64,000 nt of DNA, taken from positions 186,001 to 250,000 of the forward strand of contig NZ_JAKQYM010000004.1 of NCBI RefSeq assembly GCF_022662535.1. The letters are read 5' to 3'. Source of the stretch: Polaribacter marinus. GTDB lineage: Bacteria; Bacteroidota; Bacteroidia; Flavobacteriales; Flavobacteriaceae. The notes under the pieces were generated by a model, which saw only the letters and a program-made list of their open reading frames with translations, was not told the DNA's origin and made no database searches. Position 1 is the first letter of the stretch, and every line of letters begins with the position of its first letter. Both the position numbers and the translations under genes were made by a program. Positions 42,841 through 51,730 of the stretch are shown here, one piece after another.

Positions 42841-44934
42841 ATGGCAATTTTATCAAAAATTAGAGAACGTTCAATGTTCTTAATTATCATAATTGGATTA
42901 GCACTTTTTGCTTTTGTTTTAGATCCTTCTACTTTAGGAGATTTTTTTAACTCAAGTAAGGTTAATGAAATTGGAGAAATTAACGGAGAATCAATATCTA
43001 GACAAGAGTTTGTTAAAGAATTAGAGGCTTATAAACAACAAGTTGGAGGTGGTGTATCAGAAATACAAGCAGCAAAGACAGTTTGGGATAATACTGTAAG
43101 AAAGAAAATTTATCAAAATCAGTTAACACAAGCTGGTATTACAATTGGTGAAGCAGATGTTTGGAATGAAATTATTAACTCTCCATCAGTACAAAATAGT
43201 CCTCAGTATCAAAATGAGGCAGGTTTATTTGATGAAGGTCTTTTTAAGCAATTTTTAGCAGATGCTAAAAACTCTGATGATCAAAGGTTATGGTTGGCTT
43301 GGTCTAATTATATGAATCAAATTAGAGACAACGCAGAAAGAAATACTTATAATAACTTAGTTACTGCTGGTTTAGGAGCTTCTTTAAAAGAAGGAGAAAC
43401 AGAATATCTTATAGATAATACAAAACTAAATGCACAATTTGTTTACGTTCCTTATACTACAGTTGCAGATAGTTTAGTGAAAATAAAAAAATCTGAAGTT
43501 GCTAGTTATATTAAAGAGCACGCAGCAGATTATACTGTAGAGGCATCTAGAGATCTTTCATATGTAAAGTTTGATGTTGTTCCTACAAGTGAAGATGAAG
43601 CCGTAATAAAGAATGGTGTTGCAGAATTAATTGAAGATTTTAAAAAATCTACAGATGATAAATTATTCGTTTCTGAAAATAATTCTGAATTTAGCTTAAA
43701 CTCAAACTATCAATTTAAAAACTTTTTAAATCAAGAAGTTGCCGATTTAATTTTTGCAGGTTCTAAAGGAGATGTTGTAGGTCCGTATAAAGATAAAGAC
43801 TTTATTAAAATTTCTAAAATTACTGAAATTGCAAAAATGCCAGATTCAGTAAAAGCTAGTCATATTTTAATTTCTTATGTTGGTTCGCAAAGAGCAACTC
43901 CGGAAGTTACAAGAACAAAAGAACAAGCTAAAAAATTAGCAGATAGTATTTTAACAGTAGTTAAGAAAAGTAAATCAAAATTTGCAGACTTAGCAAAAGA
44001 GTTTTCTGCTGATAATACTAATTCAGAAAAAGGAGGAGATTTAGATTGGTTTAATTACAATAGAATGACACCTGCATTTAGAGATTTTACTTTTGAAAAT
44101 AAAAAAGGAGATATTGATGTTGTAGAAACTCCATTTGGTTTTCATATTGTAAAAATTGATGAACAAAAAAATATTCAAACAGTTTTAAAATTATCAACTT
44201 TTGGTAAAAATATTGTTCCATCTGAAGCAACAGAAAATGCTATTTATAGAAAAGCAGAGCAATTTGCATTGGCTGTTTCTAATGGTAGTAATTTTGCAGA
44301 TGTAGCCAAAGAAAATAATTATTCAGCAAGATTAGCTGTTGGTGTAAAAACTTTAGATGAAAATGTTGTTGGTTTAGGAAATCAAAGACAAATTGTTAGT
44401 TGGGCTTTTGGTAAAGAAACTAAAGTTGGCGATTTTAAACGTTTTGATTTAGAGGGAAGTCATGTTGTTGCTTATGTAATGGGAATTACCAAAAAAGGGT
44501 TAATGCCTGTAGAAAAAGCTACAAGTAGCGTCAGATCTATTTTAGTAAATAAAAAGAAAGCCGATTTAATTTCAGCTAAATTAGTTGGGAATACTTTACA
44601 AGAATTAGCTACGGCTAATAGTACAGCAGTAAGAAGTGCTACAAATGTTACTTTAAAAAGCCCTACTTTATCTGGTGTTGGTTCAGAACCAAAAATTGTT
44701 GGTGCAATGTACAATGCAGAGTTGAATAAGGTTTATAATAAAGTTGTTGGCGATAGAGGTGTATATGCTTTTAAAGTTACCAATAAAGAAGAGCCTACTG
44801 CTTTACCAAATTATGATGCTAATAGAAAAAGAATAGCAGAAGCAAGAAAAAGATTAACTTTTAAAATGTATGAAGCTATTAAAGGAGCTTCTGAAATAGA
44901 AGATTATAGAGGAGAAATGTATAGTGCCAATTAA
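42841..44934 (+). CDS. PpiD/SurA-like peptidylprolyl isomerase
   Basis: A 697-residue membrane-anchored periplasmic folding factor. MAILSKIRERS precedes one helix (about 13-28), then a SurA-N-like helical region (GEINGESISRQEFVKELE), and a parvulin-type PPIase domain at about 335-440 (VKASHILISYVG, FADLAKEFSADNTNSEKGGDL, TPFGFHIVKID). A second degenerate PPIase-like region follows. It assists folding of exported and outer-membrane proteins. A strong terminator lies just after it. Confidence 0.9.
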   Translation: MAILSKIRERSMFLIIIIGLALFAFVLDPSTLGDFFNSSKVNEIGEINGESISRQEFVKELEAYKQQVGGGVSEIQAAKTVWDNTVRKKIYQNQLTQAGITIGEADVWNEIINSPSVQNSPQYQNEAGLFDEGLFKQFLADAKNSDDQRLWLAWSNYMNQIRDNAERNTYNNLVTAGLGASLKEGETEYLIDNTKLNAQFVYVPYTTVADSLVKIKKSEVASYIKEHAADYTVEASRDLSYVKFDVVPTSEDEAVIKNGVAELIEDFKKSTDDKLFVSENNSEFSLNSNYQFKNFLNQEVADLIFAGSKGDVVGPYKDKDFIKISKITEIAKMPDSVKASHILISYVGSQRATPEVTRTKEQAKKLADSILTVVKKSKSKFADLAKEFSADNTNSEKGGDLDWFNYNRMTPAFRDFTFENKKGDIDVVETPFGFHIVKIDEQKNIQTVLKLSTFGKNIVPSEATENAIYRKAEQFALAVSNGSNFADVAKENNYSARLAVGVKTLDENVVGLGNQRQIVSWAFGKETKVGDFKRFDLEGSHVVAYVMGITKKGLMPVEKATSSVRSILVNKKKADLISAKLVGNTLQELATANSTAVRSATNVTLKSPTLSGVGSEPKIVGAMYNAELNKVYNKVVGDRGVYAFKVTNKEEPTALPNYDANRKRIAEARKRLTFKMYEAIKGASEIEDYRGEMYSAN

Positions 44935-44954
44935 TATTTCTTACTTAATACAAT

Positions 44955-44990
44955 AAAAAATCCGTTCAAATTATTTGAACGGATTTTTTT
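44955..44990 (+). terminator. Terminator of the PpiD-like gene
   Basis: Stem AAAAAATCCGTTCAAA/TTTGAACGGATTTTTT, loop TTAT, followed by T-run; very strong. Confidence 0.93.
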
Positions 44991-45171
44991 ATGCCCTTAT
45001 TTCCTTATAAATTAGTCATAAACAATTTATAGAATAGATTTGTTTGATTTTAAATTGAGGATATGTTAGAAAATAGATCTAGCATTCTTTAAACTATTTT
45101 TATCTTCTTTTGATTTACGAAAGGCAATTAAGAAGCCTTCTTTTTCTTCATAAAAAGAATTAATATGCCAT
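44991..45171. other. Non-coding stretch between ppiD and rho terminators
   Basis: AT-rich, with no ORF of convincing size on either strand. The minus strand has a 41-codon open stretch without start (about 45063-45185) that reads like a charged protein C-terminus (YEEKEGFLIAFRKSK) and might be a remnant, but it runs into the rho terminator. Confidence 0.3.
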
Positions 45172-45204
45172 AAAAAAACCTTTCTGATTTCTCAAAAAGG
45201 TTTT
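45172..45204 (-). terminator. Terminator of rho
   Basis: On the minus strand, stem AAAACCTTT/AAAGGTTTT followed by T7, 36 bases after the rho stop. Confidence 0.8.
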
Positions 45205-45239
45205 GTATAAAAGATTGTTTTGTAATCTAAGGGGTATTT

Positions 45240-46964
45240 CTAGCCATTCATAGAAATTAAAAACTCATCATTATTTTTAGAAAACTTAATTTTATCATTA
45301 ATAAACTCCATTGCTTCAATAGGATTCATATCTGCTAAATATTTTCGCAATATCCACATTCTTTGTACCGTTTTTGCGTCTAATAATAAATCATCTCTTC
45401 TTGTTGAAGATTTAATTAAATCAATAGCTGGATAAATTCTTCTGTTAGAAATATTTCTGTCTAACTGAAGTTCCATGTTTCCAGTACCTTTAAATTCTTC
45501 AAAGATAACTTCATCCATCTTAGAACCTGTTTCTGTAAGTGCTGTAGCAATAATGGTTAAAGAACCACCACCTTCTATATTTCTTGCAGCACCAAAGAAA
45601 CGTTTTGGTTTGTGTAATGCATTTGCATCGATACCACCAGAAAGTATTTTTCCTGATGCAGGTGCAACTGTATTATAAGCTCTTGCTAAACGTGTAATAG
45701 AGTCTAAAAGAATAACAACATCATGTCCACATTCTACCAAACGTTTTGCTTTTTCTAAAACTATGTTAGCCACTTTTACATGTTTGTCTGCAGGTTCATC
45801 AAAAGTAGAAGCAACTACTTCTCCACGAACACTTCGTTGCATATCTGTAACTTCTTCCGGTCTTTCATCAATTAATAATACAATTTGATAAACTTCTGGG
45901 TGATTCATTGCAATTGCATTTGCAACTTCCTTTAGTAGCATGGTTTTACCCGTTTTTGGTTGTGCTACAATCATACCTCTTTGTCCTTTTCCTAACGGAG
46001 AAAATAAATCGATAATTCTTGTTGAAAGAGAACTTCCTTTTTCTGCTAAATTAAATTTTTCTTGAGGAAATAATGGTGTTAAATGCTCAAAAGAAACTCT
46101 ATCTCTAACAATATTTGGATTTAATCCATTAATTTTTGATACTCTAATTAAAGGGAAATATTTTTCACCTTCTTTTGGAGGTCGAACATTTCCTCTTACG
46201 GTGTCACCTGTTTTTAATCCAAATAATTTTATTTGAGATTGAGAAACATAAATATCATCTGGAGATGATAAATAATTGTAATCAGAAGAACGTAAGAAAC
46301 CATAACCATCTGGCATCATTTCTAATACACCTTCACTTTCAATAATTCCATCAAATTCAAAATCGGGATCTTTATAACGGTTTCCAGATTTGTTCCCATT
46401 ATTTCTATTAGAGTTGTTTTTGTCTCTATTTTGGTTAGGGTTTTTCTTAGGAAGTGGATTGTTTGATTGAGGTTTGTTAGATTGTGGTTTGTTTGGTTGA
46501 GGCTTATTTTGATTATTAACAGTTTTTTGTTCTTGATTTTCAACCTTTTTTACAATTCTTTCTTTTGTTTTATCTCCTTGTTCTATTTTTGCTTCTACTT
46601 TTTTCTGTACAACTTTCCTAGCAATAGGTTTTCTTTGAGGTACTTTTTCTTGTTTTGGCTTTTCTGGTATTTTTTCTACAATTGGTGTAGAAACTGTTTC
46701 TGGAGATGTTTTTGCTATTTCTGTTACAGTTACTGCTTTTGGAGCAGGTGTAGAAACTTTAGAAACACGTTTTCTTTTTGTTTTCTCTGTTTTAGAATCC
46801 TCTTGTTTAGTAGTTGTAACTTTAGGATTTGCAGCCTGTGTATCTAATATTTGATATACTAAATCTAACTTTTTTAATTGACTTGTTTTTGTAAGTCCAA
46901 TAGATTTAGCAATCACTTGTAAGTCGGCAAGAGTTTTTGCTTTTAGTTCTGAAATTTCGAACAT
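45240..46964 (-). CDS. rho: Transcription termination factor Rho with long disordered insert
   Basis: RNA-dependent helicase for termination; 574 residues against about 420 in E. coli. The Rho N-terminal helical domain (1-45) is followed by a Lys/Pro/Thr region and a Gln/Asn/Pro/Lys repeat ([16 protein letters not shown]) to about residue 195. The RNA-binding domain has [15 protein letters not shown]; the ATPase has QPKTGKT (P-loop) and [13 protein letters not shown] (Walker B). The insert is typical of Bacteroidota Rho and may aid RNA binding. Confidence 0.96.
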   Translation of the reverse strand: MFEISELKAKTLADLQVIAKSIGLTKTSQLKKLDLVYQILDTQAANPKVTTTKQEDSKTEKTKRKRVSKVSTPAPKAVTVTEIAKTSPETVSTPIVEKIPEKPKQEKVPQRKPIARKVVQKKVEAKIEQGDKTKERIVKKVENQEQKTVNNQNKPQPNKPQSNKPQSNNPLPKKNPNQNRDKNNSNRNNGNKSGNRYKDPDFEFDGIIESEGVLEMMPDGYGFLRSSDYNYLSSPDDIYVSQSQIKLFGLKTGDTVRGNVRPPKEGEKYFPLIRVSKINGLNPNIVRDRVSFEHLTPLFPQEKFNLAEKGSSLSTRIIDLFSPLGKGQRGMIVAQPKTGKTMLLKEVANAIAMNHPEVYQIVLLIDERPEEVTDMQRSVRGEVVASTFDEPADKHVKVANIVLEKAKRLVECGHDVVILLDSITRLARAYNTVAPASGKILSGGIDANALHKPKRFFGAARNIEGGGSLTIIATALTETGSKMDEVIFEEFKGTGNMELQLDRNISNRRIYPAIDLIKSSTRRDDLLLDAKTVQRMWILRKYLADMNPIEAMEFINDKIKFSKNNDEFLISMNG

Positions 46965-47037
46965 TTTTTATATGTTAAGTTTAAAGTGTAAATCTTTATT
47001 ATTAAGATTTTTATAATTTTTTTGATTGATATTACTG

Positions 47038-47053
47038 TATATAGTACTATATA
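47038..47053. repeat. Perfect 16-bp palindrome upstream of rho
   Basis: TATATAGTACTATATA reads identically on both strands, about 75 bases upstream of the rho ATG and 85 bases before the DUF4293 -7 box. It could be an operator or chance in AT-rich DNA. Confidence 0.4.
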
Positions 47054-47135
47054 GTAATTTTTTGTGCGGTTAATTATAAAACAAATATATGCTTTTTTTT
47101 TAAGTTTTAAGTTTTCTTTTTAAAAAAGAAAGATT

Positions 47136-47143
47136 TACTTTTG
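47136..47143 (+). promoter_or_regulatory. -7 box of the DUF4293 gene
   Basis: TACTTTTG, 18 bases before the ATG at 47162. Confidence 0.5.
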
Positions 47144-47161
47144 TATTTCTATTTTTAAAGC

Positions 47162-47593
47162 ATGATTCAAAGAATACAAACAATCTATTTATTATTAGCA
47201 TCCGCAATTTCTGGTGGATTGATATTTGTATTTAATTTATGGAGTACTTTAAACAAAGATGTTTTTGCATTGGATCTAATTTCTAATAAAGAAATAACAT
47301 TAAAAATCATTCCTGTTTCATTCTTTGCTTCTGCAATCATTTCATTTGTGGCTATTTTTTTATATAACAATAGAAAGTTGCAATTTGTAATAGGAAGAAT
47401 TATAATCTTGATTAACCTTTTTTTATTAGGGTTGTTGATTTATTTGTCTCTAACATTATCTGGAGAAACCATTGTTTCGGAGAAAGGTATTGGGATGTTT
47501 ATACCAATTTTAGCTATTTTGCTTGTTGTTTTGGCAAACAAAGCTATAAAGAAGGATGAAGATCTTGTAAAATCTGTAGATAGATTACGATAA
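47162..47593 (+). CDS. DUF4293 family membrane protein
   Basis: A 143-residue protein with four predicted membrane helices (about 5-25, 48-67, 74-96, 108-128). The opening MIQRIQTIYLLLA is the family's signature, and divergence from rho is common in Flavobacteriia. No function is known to me. A terminator follows 27 bases after the stop. Confidence 0.8.
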   Translation: MIQRIQTIYLLLASAISGGLIFVFNLWSTLNKDVFALDLISNKEITLKIIPVSFFASAIISFVAIFLYNNRKLQFVIGRIIILINLFLLGLLIYLSLTLSGETIVSEKGIGMFIPILAILLVVLANKAIKKDEDLVKSVDRLR

Positions 47594-47620
47594 TTTTAAT
47601 AACATAGTATATTTAGTGCG

Positions 47621-47656
47621 AAAAAAAACCGAGAAAATTTCTCGGTTTTTTGTTTT
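47621..47656 (+). terminator. Terminator of the DUF4293 gene
   Basis: Stem AAAACCGAGAAA/TTTCTCGGTTTT with A-run upstream and T6G T5 downstream. Confidence 0.9.
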
Positions 47657-47747
47657 TATAATATTATTGAATTATTTTACAAGAAACTTTTTTTTGTGAT
47701 ATATAATAAAGTTATCTTGTTGTTTATTAGTGATTTGTGTTCTTTGG

Positions 47748-47800
47748 TTCACCATTTATAGTGAAGCCTTTCACCAAAAATGGTGATGTGTAAATTTCAC
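47748..47800. promoter_or_regulatory. Cluster of TTCAC/GTGAA inverted repeats upstream of a response regulator gene
   Basis: TTCAC-N8-GTGAA at 47748-47765, a perfect TCACCA-AAAA-TGGTGA hairpin at 47771-47786, and GTG-TAAATTT-CAC at 47788-47800. All lie just upstream of the -33/-7 pair of the gene at 47855. Likely a regulator-binding region; the hairpin could also act as RNA if transcribed. Confidence 0.45.
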
Positions 47801-47812
47801 TAATAATGGGTA

Positions 47813-47843
47813 TTGTATAATGTAAAGATGTAGTGTAAATTTG
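47813..47843 (+). promoter_or_regulatory. Promoter of the response regulator gene
   Basis: TTG at 47813-47815, 20-base spacer, TAAATTTG at 47836-47843, 11 bases before the ATG at 47855. Confidence 0.55.
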
Positions 47844-47854
47844 TAAAGTAAAAA

Positions 47855-48520
47855 ATGAAAAAAAAAATATACGTTCACGTAGCAGATGATCATAAAATCT
47901 TGATAGAAGGTATTATGGCTGTTATAAATACAGATAAAGAAATTGAAATTACTGGTTATTCATTAACGGGCCAAGAAGTTGTAGATTGGTTTCATGTAAA
48001 AGGAAATAAAGCAGATGTTTTAATCTTAGATATTACCATGCCTGTTTTAGATGGTTTTGAAGTTTTAAAACATTTTGCAAAAGAAAAAATTGACCAAAAA
48101 GTAATTGTACTTTCTAGTTATGATGATGTTAAAATAGTTCAAGAGGTTTTAAATCTAGGATGTAAAGGATATATTTCTAAGAATAGTGCTGGCGAGCATA
48201 TCATTAATGCTATAAAAGCAGTTGCAAATGGTGAACAATATTTCAGTAATGATATTCAGAGCAGTCTTTTAAAATCTATATCAGGACAAATTGTTCCAAA
48301 AGGTGATGTTCCTGATAAATTTTTATTAAATAGTTTAACAGAAAGAGAACTAGATGTTTTAAAGCTAATTACAAAAGAATATAGTTCTATTGAAATAGCA
48401 GATGCAATGAGTCTTAGTACAAATACTATAGATACATATAGAAAAAGTTTATTAAAAAAATTAAAAGTAAAAAATGCTGTTGGTTTAGCAATGTATGCTG
48501 TAAAAAATAAAATAGTATAA
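47855..48520 (+). CDS. NarL/FixJ-type response regulator (LuxR HTH)
   Basis: A 221-residue regulator. The receiver has the acidic pair at D11-D12, phosphoacceptor D59 in LILDITMP, an LSSY Ser/Thr segment and the Lys in GYISKNS. The LuxR helix-turn-helix (about 158-215) has LTERELDVLKLITKEYSS and TNTIDTYRKSLLKKL. It is the partner of the HisKA_3 kinase downstream at 49340, with a lipoprotein gene between. Confidence 0.93.
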   Translation: MKKKIYVHVADDHKILIEGIMAVINTDKEIEITGYSLTGQEVVDWFHVKGNKADVLILDITMPVLDGFEVLKHFAKEKIDQKVIVLSSYDDVKIVQEVLNLGCKGYISKNSAGEHIINAIKAVANGEQYFSNDIQSSLLKSISGQIVPKGDVPDKFLLNSLTERELDVLKLITKEYSSIEIADAMSLSTNTIDTYRKSLLKKLKVKNAVGLAMYAVKNKIV

Positions 48521-48656
48521 GTATCGTTCCCCCTAAAATGCCCCGCTTAAAAAAAAGGAATCTCTAGTTATAATATTTGTTGTATAAATTTCTAAATCAA
48601 CCCCTAATAAGTTATCCCCCAATTTTAACCTAAACAAATATTAAAACTTAATTATC

Positions 48657-49340
48657 ATGAAAAAACTTAACTTACTTTCATTAGCTGTTGTAGTTACACT
48701 TGTATTTACATCTTGTTCATCAAATGAAGGATTAGAATTAGCAAACCCTTCATCAGATTTATTAAAATCATATACTCTTAAAAGAGATGCAACTGGAGCT
48801 TATTCTTTAGATTTTGATTTAAATGATAAAACAAAAACAGATTATGTTAAAGACGAAAAAACAAATACTAATCAAATTTACTTATATACATCAGATAATC
48901 AAGAAACTCAAAAAGTAACACAAGATTTGTTTATTGACGGCGAATTACTTAAAGTTGGTTTTATAGATACAAAGTCAAATAAGTCTTCTAATGTTACAAT
49001 TCTTGATACAAATAGCTCTTTTTCTAGAAATTCTGACGATGAAATGTTAGAAGAATATAGTATTACTAGCAATTTTGATGGAACTTTTAATTTAGATTTT
49101 AAGGTTGATCAAAATGTAACGGTAGACTTTATTTATAACCAAGAAGATAGTGCTTATGAAATTCATTTAGAAGATGGTGCTAGTGATCTTAGAGATTTTT
49201 CTAGAGTACTAGAAAAAGAAGATGGTAAACCATTAAAATTTGATTTTGTAAATCATTTTTCAGCTAATTCAAGCTCTAGATCATCTTTATTAGAAACAAT
49301 TCTTAAAAGACCAAGGGTTATAATAGATCAAATAGATTAA
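48657..49340 (+). CDS. Internally duplicated lipoprotein between response regulator and kinase
   Basis: A 227-residue lipoprotein, not in a family I recognise. It has a lipobox FTSC (C20) and two homologous blocks of about 75 residues: 36-113 (SYTLKRDATGAYSLDFDL...VGFIDTKSNKSS) and 131-207 (EYSITSNFDGTFNLDFKV...FDFVNHFSANSS). Each block looks like a small beta sandwich. The basic C-terminus (LKRPRVIIDQID) is outside the repeats. Its stop overlaps the kinase ATG by one base (TAATG), so the two are translationally coupled, which suggests a shared signalling role. Confidence 0.75.
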   Translation: MKKLNLLSLAVVVTLVFTSCSSNEGLELANPSSDLLKSYTLKRDATGAYSLDFDLNDKTKTDYVKDEKTNTNQIYLYTSDNQETQKVTQDLFIDGELLKVGFIDTKSNKSSNVTILDTNSSFSRNSDDEMLEEYSITSNFDGTFNLDFKVDQNVTVDFIYNQEDSAYEIHLEDGASDLRDFSRVLEKEDGKPLKFDFVNHFSANSSSRSSLLETILKRPRVIIDQID

Positions 49341-51148
49341 TGAAATTTAAAATACTTTTCATATCCACTAACTTATTATTTTGTTTTAATTTGTATAGTG
49401 CTATAAATAAGGAGGCTGTAAATAAAACAGCTTCTTTGTTTGTTATACAAGATTCTACAATTTATAAAAAACTTTTTTTTCTAAAACAAAAGAGTGAACA
49501 AGATAGTATTTTAAAAACTCTAGAAATTGGCTTAAAATTAGCCGATGAATCTCTAATTGAAGGGAAAGTCGATGTTTCAATTGAAGCAAATTCAATAATA
49601 GCAGAAGCATATACCAAATCTGGAAATTATAAAAAAGCAATTTCTTATTATAGAAAAGTGCTTAAACTAATACAAGAATATGAGCTTGTTGATAATGCTT
49701 TAGAGAATAGTGGCATTGATTTGATAAAAAATAAAGTAACTCTTCAACTTGGAAGTACTTATCAAAATTTAAGTTTAAAAGAAAAGTCAATTATATATAA
49801 AGATAGCTCCTTGTATTTTTACAATAAGATTATTTATAATAAATCAATTACAAATAATGTAGAGTTATTGCGTTTAAAAGCGAAAGCATATAGTAATTTA
49901 TCTGGGATTTTTAGTGCAGATAAAAAGTATGAATTAGCAGAAAGTTATGCAAATAGCGCCATAAAAATTCATAGAAAGCAAAACAATAAATTATCTGAAG
50001 CAGCAGCTATGAGTAATTTAGCCAACGTATATATTTACTTAGAAGATTATAAGAGGGCAAAAGAAATTTATAAAGAAGCTTTAAGTTTAATAGAGCATGA
50101 TAAATCTAATTTAGCAACTAAATTTAAAGAAGCTTTGTATGAAAATATAGCTTACTCTATGTATAAACTTAAAGATTACAAAGCCTATGAAGTACAAACA
50201 ATATCTTATGATTTAAAAGATAGTTTAAGAGATAAAGAAGTTAGAGGAATGATTGAGAAGTTAGCTTTTCAGTATGATTATAACAAAGGAAAAGCATTAG
50301 GAAAAAAAGAAGAAGAAAATAAACGATTAAAAGATCAAAGAGCCTTTTGGATTTTTGGTATTGGTAGTTTTATGGTAGTACTTTCTTTATTGTATTGGCT
50401 TAATATTTTTAAATTAAAACAAAAAAACCTAAAGTTAAAATTATCTCAATCTGAGTTAATTCAAAATCAAAATATAGAAAAAATCAAATCAGATTCTCAA
50501 GTTAGAATTTTAAATGCTACTATAGATGGTAAAGAAACTGAAAGAAAACAAATTGCCGAAACTTTACACGATAGTGTAAGTGCTTTATTGTCTTCCGCAA
50601 ACTTACATTTACAAGCAACCAGAAAACAATTTAACGGAGAAACTCCTATAGAAATAGATAAAACGCAACAAATAATTACAGAGGCATCACAAAAAATTAG
50701 AGACTTATCTCACACTTTAGTTTCTTCCGTTTTATTAAAATTTGGGTTAAACTATGCTATAAAAGATATGGCAGAAAAATATTCTAATTCTCAAATAAAA
50801 ATAGAAACAGAAATTACAGATATTAGAAGGTATCATCAAAATTTTGAAATTAAAGTATATAATATTATTCAAGAGTTTGTAAATAATATTTTAAAACATA
50901 GTAATGCAAAAAATGCTACAATTACGTTAAGCGAAGAAGAACACAAACTTTCTTTTGTTATTGTAGATGATGGTGTTGGTTTCGATAAATCTAAAATAAG
51001 AAACAAAGATGGTTTAGGAATCAATCAAATTGAAGCAAGAATTCAAATGATGAAAGGTAAACTCTCTATAAAATCATCTAAAAATAAAGGGACAAGGATA
51101 GAAGTAGAATTGCCAATTTTAGAAAAAGAACTATTTAACCACGCTTAG
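49340..51148 (+). CDS. TPR-sensor histidine kinase (NarX/DesK class)
   Basis: A 602-residue kinase. A signal-like N-terminus (MKFKILFISTNLLFCFNLYS) is followed by periplasmic TPR repeats (about 75-290), a membrane helix (about 335-355), a coiled coil, and a HisKA_3 domain with ERKQIAETLHDSVSALLSS (H410), then an ATPase domain (EFVNNILKHSNAKN, VDDGVGFD, DGLGINQIEARI). It should phosphorylate the LuxR-type regulator two genes upstream. Its last 14 bases overlap the end of the convergent phosphoesterase gene. Confidence 0.92.
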   Translation: MKFKILFISTNLLFCFNLYSAINKEAVNKTASLFVIQDSTIYKKLFFLKQKSEQDSILKTLEIGLKLADESLIEGKVDVSIEANSIIAEAYTKSGNYKKAISYYRKVLKLIQEYELVDNALENSGIDLIKNKVTLQLGSTYQNLSLKEKSIIYKDSSLYFYNKIIYNKSITNNVELLRLKAKAYSNLSGIFSADKKYELAESYANSAIKIHRKQNNKLSEAAAMSNLANVYIYLEDYKRAKEIYKEALSLIEHDKSNLATKFKEALYENIAYSMYKLKDYKAYEVQTISYDLKDSLRDKEVRGMIEKLAFQYDYNKGKALGKKEEENKRLKDQRAFWIFGIGSFMVVLSLLYWLNIFKLKQKNLKLKLSQSELIQNQNIEKIKSDSQVRILNATIDGKETERKQIAETLHDSVSALLSSANLHLQATRKQFNGETPIEIDKTQQIITEASQKIRDLSHTLVSSVLLKFGLNYAIKDMAEKYSNSQIKIETEITDIRRYHQNFEIKVYNIIQEFVNNILKHSNAKNATITLSEEEHKLSFVIVDDGVGFDKSKIRNKDGLGINQIEARIQMMKGKLSIKSSKNKGTRIEVELPILEKELFNHA

Positions 51149-51632
51149 CTAATTCAATAATTTCTAAATCTTTAATTTCTCCGTTATCTAAAGTAAAACG
51201 AAGCATTGTTCTTATTTTATGAAAACCATAATTACCAGCAGCACCAGGATTTAGGTGAAGTAAATTCAGCTTTTTGTCAAATTGAACTTTTAAGATATGT
51301 GAATGTCCCGAAATAAAGATCTTGGGAGGATTTTTAATAAGTTCTTCTCTAATTCTTAAATTATACTTATTAGGATATCCACCTATATGAGTCATCCAAA
51401 CAGAAACATTTTCTACCAAAAATTTTGCATCTAAAGGAAATTCCAATCTTGCATCTGCATTATCAATATTTCCAAAAACAGCTCGTAAAGGCTTTAGTTT
51501 TTTTATTGTATCGGTCACTTTTAAATCACCAATATCACCAACATGCCAAACCTCATCTGCTTGTTTTACAAACTTTAAAATTTGATTATCAATAAAACTA
51601 TGCGTGTCAGAAAGTAGTAAGATTTTTTTCAT
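51135..51632 (-). CDS. YfcE/MJ0936-type metallophosphoesterase
   Basis: A 165-residue cytosolic metallophosphoesterase. The metal-binding motifs appear in order: LSDTHS, VWHVGDIGD, GNIDN, MTHIGG and SGHSHI. Family members hydrolyse phosphodiesters in vitro; the natural substrate is not known. The length matches the YfcE branch. Confidence 0.88.
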   Translation of the reverse strand: MKKILLLSDTHSFIDNQILKFVKQADEVWHVGDIGDLKVTDTIKKLKPLRAVFGNIDNADARLEFPLDAKFLVENVSVWMTHIGGYPNKYNLRIREELIKNPPKIFISGHSHILKVQFDKKLNLLHLNPGAAGNYGFHKIRTMLRFTLDNGEIKDLEIIELAKRG

Positions 51633-51700
51633 TAAAAAAAAGTAAGAAAAGCTTAATGCCTCTTAGAAGCTCAAAAGTACAAATAACAAAATAAATTCCG

Positions 51701-51708
51701 TAATTTTG
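51701..51708 (+). promoter_or_regulatory. -7 box of truA
   Basis: TAATTTTG, 22 bases before the TTG start of truA at 51731. Confidence 0.5.
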
Positions 51709-51730
51709 AAGTCTTCAAAAACAATATTTC

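Noticed and set aside
45063-45185. Open minus-strand stretch of 41 codons resembling a protein C-terminus
   Set aside because: No start codon, runs through the rho terminator, and is short enough to be chance; kept only as a note on the intergenic region.
46467-46847. 126-residue plus-strand frame rich in Phe, Cys and Tyr
   Set aside because: It is the complement of the low-complexity Lys/Asn/Pro insert of rho; composition is an artefact and rho is certain.
48521-48656. Separate promoter for the lipoprotein gene in the 136-base gap
   Set aside because: A TAATATTTG string is present but its spacing does not fit TAnnTTTG; read-through from the regulator gene is equally likely.
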